Of a DNA stretch of 64,000 nucleotides, positions 38,301 to 48,188 are shown in pieces. The translations under genes and the position numbers were made by a program. The DNA comes from Parietichytrium sp. I65-24A (taxonomy: Eukaryota; Sar; Bigyra; Thraustochytrida; Thraustochytriidae). Each line of letters opens with the position of its first letter. Within the stretch, counting starts at the first letter, position 1. The stretch spans positions 868,001 through 932,000 of the forward strand of contig BLSF01000005.1 in NCBI GenBank assembly GCA_012862575.1, read 5' to 3'. Under the pieces are notes generated by a model that saw only the letters and a program-made list of their open reading frames with translations, did not search any database and was not told the DNA's origin.

Positions 38301-40274
38301 AACTGCCTCTTTGTCTCAACGTTCATGACGTGCTCTCAGGAAACCGCCAGTCAGCATCCTACCAAACACCTATCACAAACGGTGAGGTCCGTCTTTCCGT
38401 GAGTGTCGCGAGGTCGATGTGAGGGAGACCGCCGTAGACTATGGATAGTCATTAGGAGAGCTATGCCGGAAGTTGCCTCGGGAGAAAGCAGCAAACTTCT
38501 CCATCTAAAACTTCTCAGAAATTCGATTCACGACGCTTTCACTATACACACTTTCTACCTTGCTATTAATCATTCCTGTACTCACACCTCTCACACGAGT
38601 CACGGCTTCCCCTCACTAATTTCACAACCTGGAGGCTGTTGCAGGCAGGAGGAGGAAGAACGAGCGTTACCCATCTGTTACCTTTATTGTTAGTCCATCT
38701 CGGAGCATGCGCCAGAGGCAGACTCCTATATGGAGTAAGGTTTAGCCTATGTCGGGCGGTGCGTGCCGGCCAGCGAGACTAGCGTTTAAGCTGGCAGATG
38801 CTAAGGCGAGGAGCGTGAGCGAGTCGACCAGTGAGTCAGCTGACGAAAAGGGTTCGGTCTGGGTCCTACTGGCCTTTCTATGGAAAGAGATAGTTGTCCT
38901 GTAAGAGTGGAAAGCACGGATGAGTTTCTCCTCACAACCGGACGAACAAAAACTGACTTTTTTTCCGCTGTTGTGGCGGCAGTCGGTGCGCGAGTTGAAT
39001 ATCCCTTGACTACCTGAAACTATAATTGCGCGCCTTCTCTCGAATGGCTTTTTTGCTTGCTACCAGCTACTAGAATCTACTGTAGCTCGCATTTCGAGCG
39101 GGGACTAGGAGTGTCTATTGCTGTAGTACACCATCTTGCCCCATGCGCCGCGCAGGAAGAGGAAGTAGGAGGAGCTGTTCCTCACGCCATGCAAGCGCGC
39201 TGCCCTTACAAAGAGCTGGACAACCAGCCACGAAACAAAACGTCTCTCCATACATCTAGCCGGTAGCCCTTCACAGTCAGAAGCCTAGCACTTGTGAAGA
39301 ATGACAAAAATATGCCTTCCTTAATCTCAATCAGCTGAAACCTTAGTCTCCACGAGTACGTGTCGCCAAGCTTCATTTAGCATCTCGTAAGACCCACTGT
39401 GCAAAACTGCAAAATCGGAAAAGTCGCAACCACACGCTCCCATCGCCTCACAAAGCAAATTTACCACCTCTGCTAGGCCTACCGATTGCAATAACAAGAA
39501 TTACCGCACGCCGATGAGTCCTAACTCTCTCTCCACTCACTCACTCACTCACTCATTCACTCACTCTCACTCCCCAATCCCCTCCCAACAACCCAACATT
39601 CAAACAAACAAACCAAACTAGCAAAGCACTAACCTCCTCTCCACAGAGAGACAGAGAGCACAGAGAGCGCGAGAGGCAGAAGAAGAGGAGTAGGGAGGAG
39701 GAAGAATAGAAGGAAGAAGAAAGAAAGAAAGAACAAAGGCATTGCATTGGAGAGAGACACACAGAGAGAGAGAGAGAGAGAGAGAGTGAGAGAGACAAGT
39801 ACAAACAATCAAACAAACAAACAAACTGTGAACGAAGAGCGAAGAGCGAAGAGCTGTCAGTGAGTGCGTGAGTCAGTCAGTCAGTCAGTCTCTGTTCTCC
39901 TCTCTTGTCGCAGGTCCTCGCCGTTCGGACCAGCGCTTCGTTCTTTGTAAGAAGGACCTTTGTCCATTGTCCTTTGTTCCTTCGCTGCAGTCGCTGATCA
40001 AAGCAGCACAATCCGGATTGTGGCTTTGTGTTTTGGTGAATTATTGGCCAGCCTGCGCGGGGACCCGGTCATCTGGTCGATCTTGAACAGATTGATGCAC
40101 GCGTTGGCGGGCGTGGATCTGTAGATCTGTGAAGATCTGTGTAAATCTGTGTATTTGATCGTGTTGATTTGCGTCGATTGAAGAGTTGAAGAGTTGAAGA
40201 ATTGAACACGTGTGTTTGGAGTTGTAAAACTGCGAAAGCTCTCGAGAGTTGTGTGGCGATTGGTGCGTGGATAA
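32398..40274. other. Gene-poor 7.9-kb region
   Basis: No convincing coding sequence was found on either strand in 7.9 kb; the longest open frames are about 100 codons, unconserved in look and overlapping on both strands. Base composition is lower in GC than the genes. AGTACT/GTACCGGTAC-type palindromic words recur (32625, 32730, 34175, 36545). Near 39535-39900 are many microsatellites: CACT, GAAAGAAA, AGAG (39751-39797), CAAA and GTCA. Just before 40274 are GATCTGTG and GAAGAGTT short tandem repeats, probably in the leader of the next gene. Confidence 0.5.
39535..39897. repeat. Microsatellite cluster (CACT, GAAA, GA, CAAA, GTCA)
   Basis: Five different short tandem repeats stand close together: CTCACTCA (39535-39569), GAAGAAGAAAGAAAGAAAG (39712-39733), AG (39764-39797), AAACAAAC (39808-39825) and GTCAGTCA (39872-39891). 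Confidence 0.85.
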
Positions 40275-41069
40275 ATGGCTGCTGTGAACGTTCTGCCGCA
40301 ATCGTTTGACAGGTTGACTTTGATGCGCGCCAGAAGCATCACGGAGGCGTACGGGGTGACGATGAAAATGGCCCGGTGTGGGTCGTCCGCGGACAAATGG
40401 AAGAAGCACAGGAGATCCGCCAGTCAGAGCTCGGTTCATCCCGTGGTGACCGCCGGCCTGTCGCCCACGCAGAAGCGCGATCGCAGGATGAAGACCAGAT
40501 CTTTTGATTGCACCAGGTCGCTTGCTCTGGACGCCACTTTGGACGCAGCACTGAAGGAGATGAGGCGCGAGGCAGCCGTCGTGGAGGAGGAATGCCGCTT
40601 TGCTTCCGAGCCGCACGCAGAGGATGCGCTTGCGGAGGATGAGTTCGGCATTGACCCTGAGATCGAAAAGCTTCTTGCGGCAAAGTTTAAGGAGATGGAG
40701 CAGGTCAACGAGGATGTCATGATGAGCTATGCAGACTATGGTGCCGCCGTCGCAGTGCCTCCTTCCGTCAGACACATGGAGGATCAGGCTGATGCCACGG
40801 CAGCCTCGGCTCGTGGCAAGCGCAAGCATCGCAGGTGCCAGTCCATTCTCTTTCGCTCTTCGGAGTCGGAGCAGCTGGAGACCGAACTCGCCGGTAACAT
40901 GGCGGTCACATTCGCTGAGTTTGATTTCGCGCGCCACGATGCAGATGACTCCTCATTGAGCAATGCTGTTGTAAATATGATTTCCAGGAACAGATCACGG
41001 GAGACCAGCATGGACGAAAGCTCCAGTGCCAGGTCCACTTCCCCTCTGCCCACCATCCTTGAGGCTTAA
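40275..41069 (+). CDS. Hypothetical protein with Ser-rich basic phosphosite-like motifs
   Basis: The 264-residue product is not recognised. The start context is good (AAATGG: A at -3, G at +4), the GC-rich codon use contrasts with the repeats upstream, and no overlapping frame is comparable, so it looks like a real gene. There are three basic Ser motifs of the RRxS/RxxS kind (HRRSAS, MKTRSFD, HRRCQSI), possible kinase or 14-3-3 sites. Acidic helical stretches (ALKEMRREAAVVEEECRF; EIEKLLAAKFKEMEQVNED) follow. No membrane helix or signal peptide. AATAAA at 41395-41400 could end its transcript. Confidence 0.65.
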   Translation: MAAVNVLPQSFDRLTLMRARSITEAYGVTMKMARCGSSADKWKKHRRSASQSSVHPVVTAGLSPTQKRDRRMKTRSFDCTRSLALDATLDAALKEMRREAAVVEEECRFASEPHAEDALAEDEFGIDPEIEKLLAAKFKEMEQVNEDVMMSYADYGAAVAVPPSVRHMEDQADATAASARGKRKHRRCQSILFRSSESEQLETELAGNMAVTFAEFDFARHDADDSSLSNAVVNMISRNRSRETSMDESSSARSTSPLPTILEA

Positions 41070-41378
41070 CGAGCTTGTGCGCATTAGAGTTCGTCACAAT
41101 CTCACTGTTAGCCTTGCGCTCCCTTGTGATGCTTAGTTAGCACGCATTCCAAGCGCTTGATAGATATCTGTTGTCGGGACCCGTCGCTCTCTGACTTGAT
41201 CCCAGTCACACACCCTTTTTTTTTCGCAATTCAGCCGCCATAGTCTTGGGCTGCCTTCTTGCAAGTCCTCTGAGGCTGATCGTTAGTAGCATTTATCTTT
41301 ATTGCAGGAGGCGACGCCTTGTCAGGTGCTCGATTTTGAGCACCGCATCTCGAAGGTTCGTCCATCCATTGAACAATA

Positions 41379-41663
41379 CTACTTGACAACTACATAATAA
41401 AATTCCAGCAAACTTGCTGGTCTCTTTTGAAAACAATTGAAATAAATATTCTCCAAATCTGCTTCAAGTTCTTTCTCTTTTGGCACTTTTTTCAAAGTCC
41501 ATTCCCTCATGGCTGTGTACGATTTATTTACCGCTCCAGACACTTGGAAACGAGCACCGGCTGACTCGCTCTTTAATCTTATGACTCGATCGTTTCTACG
41601 TTTTTGCAATTCAGGATAATCAGGCCACCGCCCGTCCCTTCTCCACACACATCTTGTATTCAC
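41379..41663 (-). CDS. Doubtful small open frame
   Basis: A 94-codon frame with rather mixed, charged composition (WRRDGRWPDYPELQKRRNDR; KVPKEKELEADLENIYFN). I considered a transposase remnant because of the basic GR-x-PDYPEL start, but nothing decisive is visible. It overlaps a possible polyadenylation signal of the plus-strand gene. Confidence 0.2.
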   Translation of the reverse strand: MNTRCVWRRDGRWPDYPELQKRRNDRVIRLKSESAGARFQVSGAVNKSYTAMREWTLKKVPKEKELEADLENIYFNCFQKRPASLLEFYYVVVK

Positions 41664-43033
41664 TTCCCGTCCCTGTGTTTAACAGCCGAGGGACCGGATG
41701 AATATTGATTTGATTAATGAGTCTCGAGCCTCGTCCCGGATTAATTGGGTGCCGAGGTTTGTGTACAGTATCTTGTTGCAGCAATGTGAATGAAGGATCG
41801 ATCGCGCAGGACCAAAGGCACGTCTAGTGAATTAACGTTTGACGACTCATCAGTTCTAGTAACCGCAAAGCTCATCCAAAGCAACAACTCTATAACGTCT
41901 GACTGTGCGATCCATCAACGCAGTCGAAACCATCGCCACTTTGCCTCTTTTAAACTCTTTCAACGTCGTCAAAGAAAGCATACAGTATAATTTGTATGGA
42001 CCGTGCGCAAAATCCGTGGTCTATCCTCTCCCTAGCTTCAACTATACGGTATCACAATAAGCACGGGCCAGTGCACCGGTCGAAATTTCAGTTCCTGAAT
42101 AGAACATCTATACCATTACATACGTAAAATAATAGCCTGTTACGTTCCGCAACTGGAGTCGATCCGCCACCATTGCCATGTGTTGAATCGTCTACTCAGA
42201 TTCTTAATGACGAAGCACGGTGTGCGCCACATAAGAGTTATTATACAGACACACTAAGGGCGGAACTCGGTTATTCGACATCTACCACATATAGTAGTGA
42301 AATTTGCGAATGCTCGATTGAAACCAACTGCCGGAAACAGTAGGAAAGTCGGAGTGCTAATTGATGCTTATTAGACGCTACGACGAAAGTGCTGTGAGGA
42401 ATGAGTAAAATTACAAAAATTACATTGAAAACTTTCTTTCCAAAAGTGACAGTATTCATCAGAATCCATGTGCATGTGACAATTCACTATCAGTTCAGTT
42501 CATTCAGAGTCCAACGCAAGATTATCATTTCGCAGTCAAAAGCCAAGCAAAAGAAAGGACCGACTATCAATCGAATCATCGAATCATCGGGCAAACAAAC
42601 CACCGCGCATCTCACTAAACTTCGTAAACTTAGCACCACATCAATCCCCACTTGCTTACTTTACTTACGCCCCAAATACATCCAAATACTCACAACACAC
42701 GCTTGCAACTTGCAACTTGCAAGCTTGTCTCTCTGTCTCTCTGTCTTTGTCTCTGTCTCTGTCTCTACTCTCCGAGTCTCGCAAAGCCAACCCAGGCCCG
42801 AGCAACATTCCAAATCCATCAGGTAGCAATTTCTACCAACCAAATTAGTGGAAATTGGAAAAAGGGGAAAGAGACGGGAAAGCGCGACAGCAGCAGGCCA
42901 GTGGAAGAGAAACTTCACGCTACTTGATGCAGATTGCGGAGTGAGCAACCAAAATAGAAAGCAAGCGACGAAGGAACGAAGGAACGAAGGAACGTCTGGC
43001 CATCGGCTCCGCAGTCTTGATTGCAATTCGTTC

Positions 43034-43082
43034 AAAGCTCAAGCTCAAGCTCAAGCTCAAACTCAAAAGCTCAAGCTCGAGC
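43034..43082. repeat. AAGCTC hexanucleotide repeat upstream of the PT-stalk gene
   Basis: Eight near-perfect AAGCTC units, most containing AGCT, lie about 240 bp before the start of the following gene. Confidence 0.85.
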
Positions 43083-43316
43083 TCAGTCAGTGTCAGCTGA
43101 CCTGAGGCTGAGTCGGAGTGTCGGGTTCAGATTCGCTCAAGTCTCTGCCCGAGTCTCTCTGTTTGGAGTGTAGGCTCGCACGGCAGCTTTTCAGCGGGTC
43201 CTTCGGCGGAGGGAGACGGTGATACTTTGATTCTGTAAAACGGGAGCGCCGTTGGCGTGCGGCGGTGTTGGACCTTGTGTGACTTGATTGATCATTGTAT
43301 GAGCTTGGGCGAAAGG

Positions 43317-45566
43317 ATGGCCGACCTGGTGGTGGCCGGGAAGATGACGAGATGGGTGGTGTGGATGGCGGCAATGACAGTTCTGGCCGGATTCGCCGTG
43401 GCGCAGGAAGAGGTGGACTATGGCCTGTATTTTGAGATGATACCCACAACGAGGTGCTCCTGGAAGTCCAACCTCGACTCGAGGACTGGGGTGGAGACGC
43501 TGGAAAAGTGCTTGGAATGGTGCATGAACAGGAACAAGTGCAAGTACGTCAGCTACAACTTTGAGCCCACGGTTCAACAGTGCATATTAAACACTGGCAA
43601 ATGCGATTTCCTGGACGCGCCAAGCAATGACCTCTACAAACGGCTTTACCCGACCCCTGCGCCAACAGAGTTTCCTACCAAGATGCCCACAGCGAAACCA
43701 ACCAGTTTTCCCACCAAGGCTCCCACTGACTTCCCAACCATGCAGCCAACGCCGGAGCCCACCAACTTTCCTAGCCGTTCCCCGACGGAGAAGCCAACTA
43801 TTTTCCCCACCAATGCCCCCACCACGTTTCCTCCGCGAACGGCTTTCCCGACAGCTTTTGTTCCAGGCTCTCCAACCGGGAGCCCGACAATTTCGCCCAC
43901 CAATGCGCCAACGACACTCTCCCCAACCACTACAAGACCCTCCAAGGCACCGTCCCGTAGCCCTACATTGGCACCTACCTTCGCACCCACCTTCGCACCA
44001 ACGGTGGAACCCACTCGACAGCCAACTTTGCAACCCACCTCGCAACCCACAGCTCAGCCTTCCAGCGTGCCAACGGAGAGTCAGGAGACCGCACCGCCTA
44101 CGGCCGCAGAGACTGTTATCACAACAACGTCCTCGCCAACAGCAACACCATCAACGCCAGCGCCGTCTTCGAGCCCAGTCTCGGAAGATGCCCAAAAGAC
44201 AAGCACACCAACCCTGCTAACCTCTGCGGGAACCGAGAATGCTGCTGCGCAAGGAGGCTTCTGCGACGACGAGTTTATACCTTTCAACGAAAGTGGCTAT
44301 GAAGTAATAGTCGGTGCGAACTTCCTGTGCCTTGGAATTCTCGCCGCAGTGGGGGGCATCGTATTCTTGGTTTTCCATCGCAACAAAGCTGTTTTTATTG
44401 CCGTCCGGGGTGGCACTCTGATTCTGTTCTGCTGCGCCTTGATTCTTCTCAACCTCGCTCTCGTCCCGCAGCTCAAGGCAACTTCTCACCCTTCGCCGCA
44501 AAATTGTATTAGTGGGTTTTTCCTCCTTTATTTGGCAAGCGCGCTCTGCATCAGCATCATGATCGCAAGGCAGTGGCGCAACTGGCAACTGTATGAAATT
44601 GTAAAGAATCGCCGCAATGAGGTGCTTAGAGACCGCACCAGCTACCTCATCATTATCGTGGCTGTCATAGTGATGATGGTTCTTCTCGTTGTGTGGAGCT
44701 CTGGAACGGGGTCTTTCCCTGACCCTTGCTCCGAGTTCCGGTGCCGTTCAGACTCATTCGTGACGACCTATGTCCTCTTCTGCTACCTTGTCCTTCTCAC
44801 GCTGGTTGCTCTTGCGCTGACTTGCGTCTCGCAAAGCGCCATGACGATCGGAAGTGAAACCTACGCAAACATGGCCCTTCTGCTTGTTGCTCTGGCTTGG
44901 TTTATCGCCATCGGCGCTCTTCTGTACACCGAAGCGATCTCGACACAAGGTGAAGTCATTCTGGAGTGCCTCGCCGTGGCTTCCTTCTCGATTCTCGCCG
45001 TCGTGCTGCTCATTTTCAAAAAGCGAACACTCCTTCAACTTCCTGCCCAAGATATTGCAAAGACATTTGAAAAGTCTCGGAGGGATGGCTCGACCCGTTA
45101 CCATTCACATCGAACGTACAATGAGGAGGGAGATGTGGCGGGGGACTCGAGCCCTTGGAGCACGAATCAATCCAATAACGCCAACACCAACCCGTTTGCT
45201 GGCCCAGAGTTTAGCGCAAAGTCCGAGCTGTCATACGTGCCTCCGAAACCAATGTTTATGGAGCATTTCCAGCCAGAACGGGACATCATTGTCACCAACT
45301 TAGACACAGGGTCCAAGGTTTACTCTGATGGCCTTTCAATCAAGCAGGAACAGCCTCCCGCAACCGAAGATGTCCAGGCAGTTCATCTCGAGCCCAGCTC
45401 TTCCTTGTCAACAAAGCTTCAGACTCTCCGTGAGCGAGGTTTTAAAGTGGGCGACTACGGCGATATGGAGGAGTACATCGATCGGCGGACTGGGGAAGGA
45501 TACTGGCTCAATTCGCGGACTGGTGAAGTCACGAAAGGCAAGCCCGTGCAGGTAGAACAAACATGA
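43317..45566 (+). CDS. Seven-helix receptor-like protein with PAN-like head and Pro/Thr stalk
   Basis: From the ATG at 43317 the product is 749 residues; an upstream in-frame ATG at 43257 would bury the signal peptide. Order: signal peptide (MTRWVVWMAAMTVLAGFAVA); Cys-rich PAN/Apple-like module (CSWKSNL, CLEWCMNRNKCKYVSYNF, CILNTGKCDFL); a stalk of some 200 residues of PTxxPT repeats (SFPTKAPTDFPTMQPTPEPT), likely heavily O-glycosylated; seven helices. Class C GPCR hallmarks are the Cys before helix 3, ISIMIARQWRNWQ after it, and Cys residues in loop 2 (CSEFRC). The cytoplasmic tail ends in a WW-like segment (EYIDRRTGEGYWLNSRTGEV) lacking the usual first and last Trp. It is probably a plasma-membrane sensor; ligand and coupling unknown. 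AATAAA is at 45602. Confidence 0.85.
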   Translation: MADLVVAGKMTRWVVWMAAMTVLAGFAVAQEEVDYGLYFEMIPTTRCSWKSNLDSRTGVETLEKCLEWCMNRNKCKYVSYNFEPTVQQCILNTGKCDFLDAPSNDLYKRLYPTPAPTEFPTKMPTAKPTSFPTKAPTDFPTMQPTPEPTNFPSRSPTEKPTIFPTNAPTTFPPRTAFPTAFVPGSPTGSPTISPTNAPTTLSPTTTRPSKAPSRSPTLAPTFAPTFAPTVEPTRQPTLQPTSQPTAQPSSVPTESQETAPPTAAETVITTTSSPTATPSTPAPSSSPVSEDAQKTSTPTLLTSAGTENAAAQGGFCDDEFIPFNESGYEVIVGANFLCLGILAAVGGIVFLVFHRNKAVFIAVRGGTLILFCCALILLNLALVPQLKATSHPSPQNCISGFFLLYLASALCISIMIARQWRNWQLYEIVKNRRNEVLRDRTSYLIIIVAVIVMMVLLVVWSSGTGSFPDPCSEFRCRSDSFVTTYVLFCYLVLLTLVALALTCVSQSAMTIGSETYANMALLLVALAWFIAIGALLYTEAISTQGEVILECLAVASFSILAVVLLIFKKRTLLQLPAQDIAKTFEKSRRDGSTRYHSHRTYNEEGDVAGDSSPWSTNQSNNANTNPFAGPEFSAKSELSYVPPKPMFMEHFQPERDIIVTNLDTGSKVYSDGLSIKQEQPPATEDVQAVHLEPSSSLSTKLQTLRERGFKVGDYGDMEEYIDRRTGEGYWLNSRTGEVTKGKPVQVEQT
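43644..44100 (+). repeat. PT-rich stalk-coding degenerate repeat
   Basis: About 35 imperfect units of 12-15 bp encode the PTxxPT stalk. The GTxGxx-type antisense frames produced by it are artefacts. PT-rich stalks of this kind are common in stramenopile surface proteins. Confidence 0.8.
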
Positions 45567-46101
45567 CGGACAGGGTCCCTTTCCGTCAGATGGTACTCAC
45601 AAATAAACGATTGCTACGAAATCCAACAGCAACAATCAACACCTGGTGTCCGGGCCGCATGATCTTTGAAAGTTAAAATGTGGTGATTGCTGTCATGTCA
45701 TATGTATCACACAAATTCAACTGTGTCCGGGCAAAGTGAAGTGTAATTTGAAGGAAGGCGGGTCATTGATGTGGGGGCGGGGCGTTGTTTGTCTTCCCCC
45801 AAGTCGGGCCTAACGCCATTCTTGTCATTTCTTCGTTTCCCTTGTTCAATTTTCATTATTCATTCATGATGTAGAATTCAAAAAATATTTTCAAGTAAAT
45901 CGACGACTGCTCAACAACAGCACTCAAGTTCAGCCTATCACTTTGGATTCACGTTTATTGAGAAAACGAAAAGAATTGAAAAGAAATAGCAAACATTTGC
46001 TCATTTTCGTTCGAAGGGTGAGAACTTATAAGACTTTCCAAATACTTGCGATCGTGCGAAGCAAAGTAATGGTCATAAATTAGAGGCTCAAGGTTTGTCG
46101 C
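45567..46101. other. Convergent spacer between two seven-helix genes
   Basis: A 535-bp 3'-to-3' spacer with a polyadenylation hexamer for each side (plus at 45602, minus TTTATT at 45954-45959). Nothing else is apparent. Confidence 0.6.
45602..45607 (+). promoter_or_regulatory. Probable polyadenylation signal of the PT-stalk gene
   Basis: AATAAA lies 35 bp after the stop codon in AT-rich sequence. It fits the short 3' UTRs seen elsewhere in the window. Confidence 0.5.
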
Positions 46102-48084
46102 CTAGAGGATGTCGTCGTCGGCAGCGGAAGATTCAGTCTTCTTCTTGGCCTTTTTGGCACCCTTCCTGGCCCTCTTAATGGGCACGTCCTCGGATACTTG
46201 GTTCGTGGCCTCACCAGAGTCAACGATAGGGGTGTTTTCTGGCAAAATCTCAGCAGTTTTGGACTCGCTTTCGGCTGGCTTTGAAAGCCCGTCCGTAGCG
46301 TTGTCCAGAGTCTGAAGCTTGCTGTTGCTTCTCTGCCGCCTAGGTGCCTTGGAGAACTTTTTTGGCTTCAGGGCGCTTTGAACTGAAGAGTCTCCAGACA
46401 CCTTCGTCGAGGCTGGGCCAATCAGAGACTCGAGGTGCGAAAACTCATCCGCCGAAGGATTCGCAGGTACTGGCTTGACGCCTGCAAGTGGCTTCTGGTC
46501 GCCGGAGAAGACCTTGCCTGTTTCAAGATCCATCGATTGCACCACGGATGGCTTGGTCTTCTGACGAATGCCATCTAGAAATGCATGCAAATCGCTCGTG
46601 TATGATTGAAGCATCAAGACGCTATGGCGCATTTGAGAGGAGATTTGAAACGCGCGCAGCAGATGCGCCTCGTCAAACGTGTTGCTGCCTTGAAATTGCT
46701 TCTTCTCCCTGAAGGAGTCGTTGAGAGACTTTTGAATATGCACGTTGGTAGTCGCGTGAAATGGAAAGTTGCGATTCAGGCCCCAGACGCCCTTAGGATT
46801 GTACATGACGATCAGCACTGCCTGGCACACAAAGTTGATGGTCAACCCGAGCGTGAAGACAATCTTGTCCCGAACCCAAAGATCTACGGCGCTGTTGACC
46901 GCAACAAGGAACGGCAGAGACAGGATCCAAGCCCCAACGAGCAACCAGTACTTCTTGTAGAACGCTCGCTTTTGTCGGTATGTCCGCAGCGTGATGTAGA
47001 CGGCGTATGTGAACCAAACGAATGCAAAGCAGCGCAACACGACGAGCAGCATCCCTGGCGTAGTCGAGTAGATGTACACGATTGCCGACGGGTCGGTAAA
47101 GTTCAGGTAGTACACCCAGCAGGCAACGCTGGCAACGACGTACGTGGTCATGTATGTCGCCAATCTCACTCTTCCCACAGCGCTAATCTTTCGCCGGACG
47201 ATGGTCCAGCCCTTCGCTACCAGAATAGTCATCAGCAGCAAGAGAAATTCCGACAAGAGTGAAAAGATAGTGGCGACCGCAGAGGCGTTGGGGTTTTCCT
47301 CTCCGCTTTTTGCGAAAGCGGACAGGGTTCCGGTTTGTACGTAGACGCTAAGAGCCGACAGGTTGATGGACCAGATCAGGAGCCTGACGCTGTGGTGAAA
47401 CTTTTTTTCGCGGGTAAGCAAGTATTGAGTGTACCAGGAGTAGACAAGGACGAGTGAGTACAGCACGGTAAACGCCATGGCTACCTCCAGCTTGCCGCTC
47501 TCGTCGGCGCTAAAGTACATCGATCCGTCGTCGCCGTTGGTCATCTTGAGTGTGTAGTTGATGTCGAGTGAGTTTGAGCAAAACTGCTCTCCGCAATTTG
47601 GCTTGCAGTTACCGATGGCCACAAACAGCCACCTCGCCCTGGAAGTGGTCATTGTTGCGGACATCGTGACCGACCAGCGGGCTACCCCATCCGAGTCTGT
47701 GAACTTTTTCACCGTGTTTTCGAACGCCCCTGGCAGAGGAATGTACCTGCCTCCATCCTGCTGTGCGATGAGCGCTTTCTCCTCGCAAGACAGTTCATTT
47801 TCGTAAGCTCTCTCCCAGGTGCCAAACTCGGTCTGCACGCCCGATGTATCGTCGCTCTTGAAGTAAAGCATCACCGCTGGGCTCTCGCCCTCCTTGTCCG
47901 GGAAATCGACTTCCATCTCTATCTTGTTACTGTGCCCCTCGCTCGAGGCACTGAAAACAAATCTATCGAGGTACAGCCAGGTCTCGCTTCCACGGTACGA
48001 GCCTGTCGTCACGCCCGCAAGAGCGATCGGCTGGCACGCGGCCAATATTAGCGCCCGGAACCACCATGTCGCTGCTCTTGCCAT
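46102..48084 (-). CDS. GPR180/TMEM145-like seven-transmembrane protein
   Basis: The 660-residue product starts with a signal peptide (about 1-23) and a lumenal beta-rich domain (24-200) with TGSYRGSETWLYLDRFVFSA and a Cys-rich end (GNCKPNCGEQFC). Seven helices run from about 203 to 430 (EVAMAFTVLYSLVLVYSWYT; VFTLGLTINFVCQAVLIVMY), followed by YNPKGVWGLNRNFPFH. This order matches the intimal-thickness-related/GPR180-TMEM145 family (rhodopsin-like TM family, pfam GpcrRhopsn4). The C-tail is Ser/Lys-rich with terminal KGAKKAKKKTE, longer than usual. Family members are thought to act in trafficking or signalling; no G-protein coupling is established here. Confidence 0.85.
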   Translation of the reverse strand: MARAATWWFRALILAACQPIALAGVTTGSYRGSETWLYLDRFVFSASSEGHSNKIEMEVDFPDKEGESPAVMLYFKSDDTSGVQTEFGTWERAYENELSCEEKALIAQQDGGRYIPLPGAFENTVKKFTDSDGVARWSVTMSATMTTSRARWLFVAIGNCKPNCGEQFCSNSLDINYTLKMTNGDDGSMYFSADESGKLEVAMAFTVLYSLVLVYSWYTQYLLTREKKFHHSVRLLIWSINLSALSVYVQTGTLSAFAKSGEENPNASAVATIFSLLSEFLLLLMTILVAKGWTIVRRKISAVGRVRLATYMTTYVVASVACWVYYLNFTDPSAIVYIYSTTPGMLLVVLRCFAFVWFTYAVYITLRTYRQKRAFYKKYWLLVGAWILSLPFLVAVNSAVDLWVRDKIVFTLGLTINFVCQAVLIVMYNPKGVWGLNRNFPFHATTNVHIQKSLNDSFREKKQFQGSNTFDEAHLLRAFQISSQMRHSVLMLQSYTSDLHAFLDGIRQKTKPSVVQSMDLETGKVFSGDQKPLAGVKPVPANPSADEFSHLESLIGPASTKVSGDSSVQSALKPKKFSKAPRRQRSNSKLQTLDNATDGLSKPAESESKTAEILPENTPIVDSGEATNQVSEDVPIKRARKGAKKAKKKTESSAADDDIL

Positions 48085-48152
48085 TTTCCTTGCCGCACAG
48101 AAGAGATTTCAATACTCGACCCCGCGGCCACCATGCGCTGCACCTGTCAGTC

Positions 48153-48188
<36 letters not shown>

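Larger units (their letters stand above)
41070..43316. other. Intergenic region
   Basis: A 94-codon minus-strand open frame at 41379-41663 (RWPDYPELQKRRND; AMREWTLKKVPKEKELE) is the only stretch with some coding look; its AT-rich codons differ from the genes. Repeats are TCTCTG/TCTGTC (42730-42770) and AAGCTC (43034-43082), both hexanucleotide-based and close to the next gene. Confidence 0.5.

Noticed and set aside
43587-44220. Gly/Val- and Arg/Gln-rich frames antisense to or overlapping the PT stalk
   Set aside because: By-products of the PTxxPT-coding repeat.
46606-47262. 218-codon plus-strand frame
   Set aside because: Antisense to the GPR180-like gene.
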